From contig CAJLBJ010000026.1 in NCBI GenBank assembly GCA_905204935.1, positions 1-25,348 of the forward strand: a stretch of 25,348 nucleotides of DNA. The letters are read 5' to 3'. A program made the translations under genes and the position numbers. Below the pieces are notes generated by a model. It had not been told where the DNA came from, made no database searches, and saw only the letters and a list, made by a program, of their open reading frames with translations. Source of the DNA: an uncultured Lactobacillus sp. (GTDB lineage Bacteria; Bacillota; Bacilli; Lactobacillales; Lactobacillaceae). Positions 24,170-25,348 of this stretch are shown here, in pieces; position 1 is the first letter of the stretch; each line of letters begins with the position of its first letter.

Positions 24170-25186
24170 CTATTTTTTTATTTGTGCATTTTGCTTAACA
24201 CGAAGCTTAAAAATAATCGCAGCTAACCGATAACAGCCTAATTTTAACAATAAAATTGGTAACATTCTAGGCGAACGGCATTGATTGAACTTAACAATTT
24301 TTAAAGCCCTATTAAATAACTCTTTTTTTGTTAAATCTTTTTCTAAAGTAATACTTTCTTGTTTACTCAAGCCATTATTTTCTATAAAAACTTCTCTAAC
24401 CATTATGACGTTCAAATGCATCAAAATATAATAATTATAAGCATCTAATAATTCTGGTGCATTTTGTCGTAAATAATTTTGTGAGACTGTTAATGCTTTT
24501 TGATAATCTTGAGCTTTTTTTCCATCAAATTTTCTAACCGCAGACTGGCTATTATCAGTCGAATAATGATAAAAAATATGTGGTGTGGTCCCGATTTTTC
24601 GACAGTGTGTTAAATATTGCAACATGAAATCACCATCTTCTGCCAGGCGTAAGTCAGGATTAAAAATTAGAGCATTATCAATAATTAAACTTCTCTTTAA
24701 TAACTTAGCCCAAACAGTCATAAATTTAGTTGGATTTTTAAGCATATATTCCTTAAATTCCAAAACACTCTTGTCATAAATTGTACTCTGAGAACTGACG
24801 AGATACTCAGAATTTCCTACTTCATAACTAAATACACCCAAGTCAGTTTCTGGATATGACCGCAAAAAATTCTCAATCTCACCAATTCCCGTTTCTAACA
24901 AGTAATCATCTGCATCAACAAATAAAATGTATTTCCCTGTTGCTTCTTTTATTCCTAAATTCCGAGCATTAGATACTCCTTTTTGATCAGAAACAATAGC
25001 TCTCACATTTTGATTATCTTGTGCTAATTGCTGGGCTAGTTGTTGTGTTTGATCTTCAGAAGCATTTTCAACAATTATTACTTCAAAATCCAACTCACTT
25101 TGCCTACCAGAAATCAGTATACTTTCTACTGCACGTTGCAACGTATCTTGAGAATTGTGAGCAGGAATGATAAATGACAAATTCAT
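24170..25186 (-). CDS. Family 2 glycosyltransferase
   Basis: A 338-residue cytoplasmic GT-A enzyme. LSFIIPAHN (3-11), VIIVENASEDQT (37-47 region), GVSNARNLGI (70-79) and the metal-binding FVDADDYLL (89-97) define a GT2 domain over about 1-210; the rest is a helical C-terminal part with many Lys and Arg and no clear membrane helix. The frame is open three codons further to 25195, but that ATG is part of the ribosome site (AAGGATG), so the second ATG at 25186 is chosen. It stands outside the polysaccharide locus, so its acceptor (exopolysaccharide, teichoic acid or glycolipid) is unknown. It ends 51 bases before the ACT gene, and read-through into that pair is possible. Confidence 0.9.
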   Translation of the reverse strand: MNLSFIIPAHNSQDTLQRAVESILISGRQSELDFEVIIVENASEDQTQQLAQQLAQDNQNVRAIVSDQKGVSNARNLGIKEATGKYILFVDADDYLLETGIGEIENFLRSYPETDLGVFSYEVGNSEYLVSSQSTIYDKSVLEFKEYMLKNPTKFMTVWAKLLKRSLIIDNALIFNPDLRLAEDGDFMLQYLTHCRKIGTTPHIFYHYSTDNSQSAVRKFDGKKAQDYQKALTVSQNYLRQNAPELLDAYNYYILMHLNVIMVREVFIENNGLSKQESITLEKDLTKKELFNRALKIVKFNQCRSPRMLPILLLKLGCYRLAAIIFKLRVKQNAQIKK

Positions 25187-25228
25187 AATAAACATCCTTA
25201 AAATATATTAGTTTTTTTCTCCTTTTCA

Positions 25229-25257
25229 AGTATAGCCTAGCCACCTAAAAATCGCAA
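25229..25257 (-). promoter_or_regulatory. Promoter of the GT2 gene
   Basis: On the minus strand the -35 TTGCGA (25252-25257), a 17-base spacer and the -10 TATACT (25229-25234) lie about 43 bases before the start. Confidence 0.6.
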
Positions 25258-25263
25258 AACAAA

Positions 25264-25294
25264 TAAAAAACGCTAGTCAAATTAACTAGCGCTT
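25264..25294 (-). terminator. Terminator-like hairpin for a gene beyond the right edge
   Basis: CGCTAGT (25271-25277) and ACTAGCG (25285-25291) pair around a seven-base loop. On the minus strand the hairpin is followed by six T, so it would end a leftward transcript entering from outside the window. Confidence 0.65.
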
Positions 25295-25319
25295 TAATTT
25301 AACTTAATTTAGGCAGAAG

Positions 25320-25344
25320 TCGCCCATCCTCTATAGGTGGGTGA
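25320..25344. mobile_element. Bulged hairpin resembling an IS200/IS605 element end (edge of window)
   Basis: TCGCCCA then CCT pair with AGG and TGGGTGA (25320-25344) over about ten positions, with a one-base bulge and a CTAT tetraloop. Short bulged subterminal hairpins of this kind are the recognition structures of IS200/IS605 transposases. No tnpA or tnpB lies to the left, so an element would have to extend beyond the window or be a remnant. Confidence 0.33.
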
Positions 25345-25348
25345 TGAA

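Overview
The window looks like chromosomal DNA of a lactic acid bacterium in the Lactobacillaceae. It is AT-rich, has strong AGGAGG-type ribosome binding sites, uses TTG and GTG starts occasionally, and carries a GH25 lysozyme with YG-type cell-wall-binding repeats, a DeoR-family fruR-fruK-fruA operon and the UPF0237/UPF0210 gene pair common in Firmicutes. I cannot name the genus or species from the sequence alone.

Layout. (1) 1-1828, minus: a secreted GH25 muramidase cut off by the left edge. (2) 2068-8331: a compact polysaccharide locus. On the minus strand lie glf (UDP-galactopyranose mutase), a Wzx-type flippase, a Wzy-like polymerase, a short sugar-phosphate transferase that starts lipid-linked synthesis, and a DUF4422 protein. 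A second DUF4422 gene runs divergently on the plus strand. Apart from the two DUF4422 proteins no recognisable glycosyltransferase is present in this block. (3) 8332-8820: the only long gene-free stretch, with a terminator and a decayed IS3-family transposase tail. (4) 8821-14379, minus: a surface-glycosylation block with two GtrB-like polyprenyl-phosphate glycosyltransferases, one intact GT-C-like membrane protein, and a second GT-C-like gene broken by two frameshifts and a stop codon. (5) 14494-18122, minus: fruR-fruK-fruA with a candidate operator, a possible cre site and a terminator. (6) 18279-22449: two acyltransferase-3 proteins flanking a CPA2-type antiporter; the first acyltransferase appears to start at CTG. 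(7) 22487-25186, minus: UPF0210, the ACT-domain UPF0237 protein and a GT2 glycosyltransferase. (8) The last ~80 bases hold a terminator-like hairpin and a second hairpin resembling an IS200/IS605 end.

How it fits together. Regions 1-4, both acyltransferases and the last GT2 gene all concern building, exporting, decorating or cutting cell-surface polymers. UDP-galactofuranose made by Glf would feed the repeat unit, the sugar transferase primes undecaprenyl phosphate, Wzx flips and Wzy polymerises. The GtrB/GT-C genes would add side groups outside the membrane through a lipid-phosphate sugar carrier, and the acyltransferases could O-acetylate. The fru operon and the antiporter are unrelated housekeeping or catabolic functions. 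I found no tRNA, rRNA, CRISPR array, toxin-antitoxin pair, phage gene or clearly new defence system. The least explained parts are the DUF4422 pair, the UPF0237/UPF0210 pair and the broken GT-C gene.
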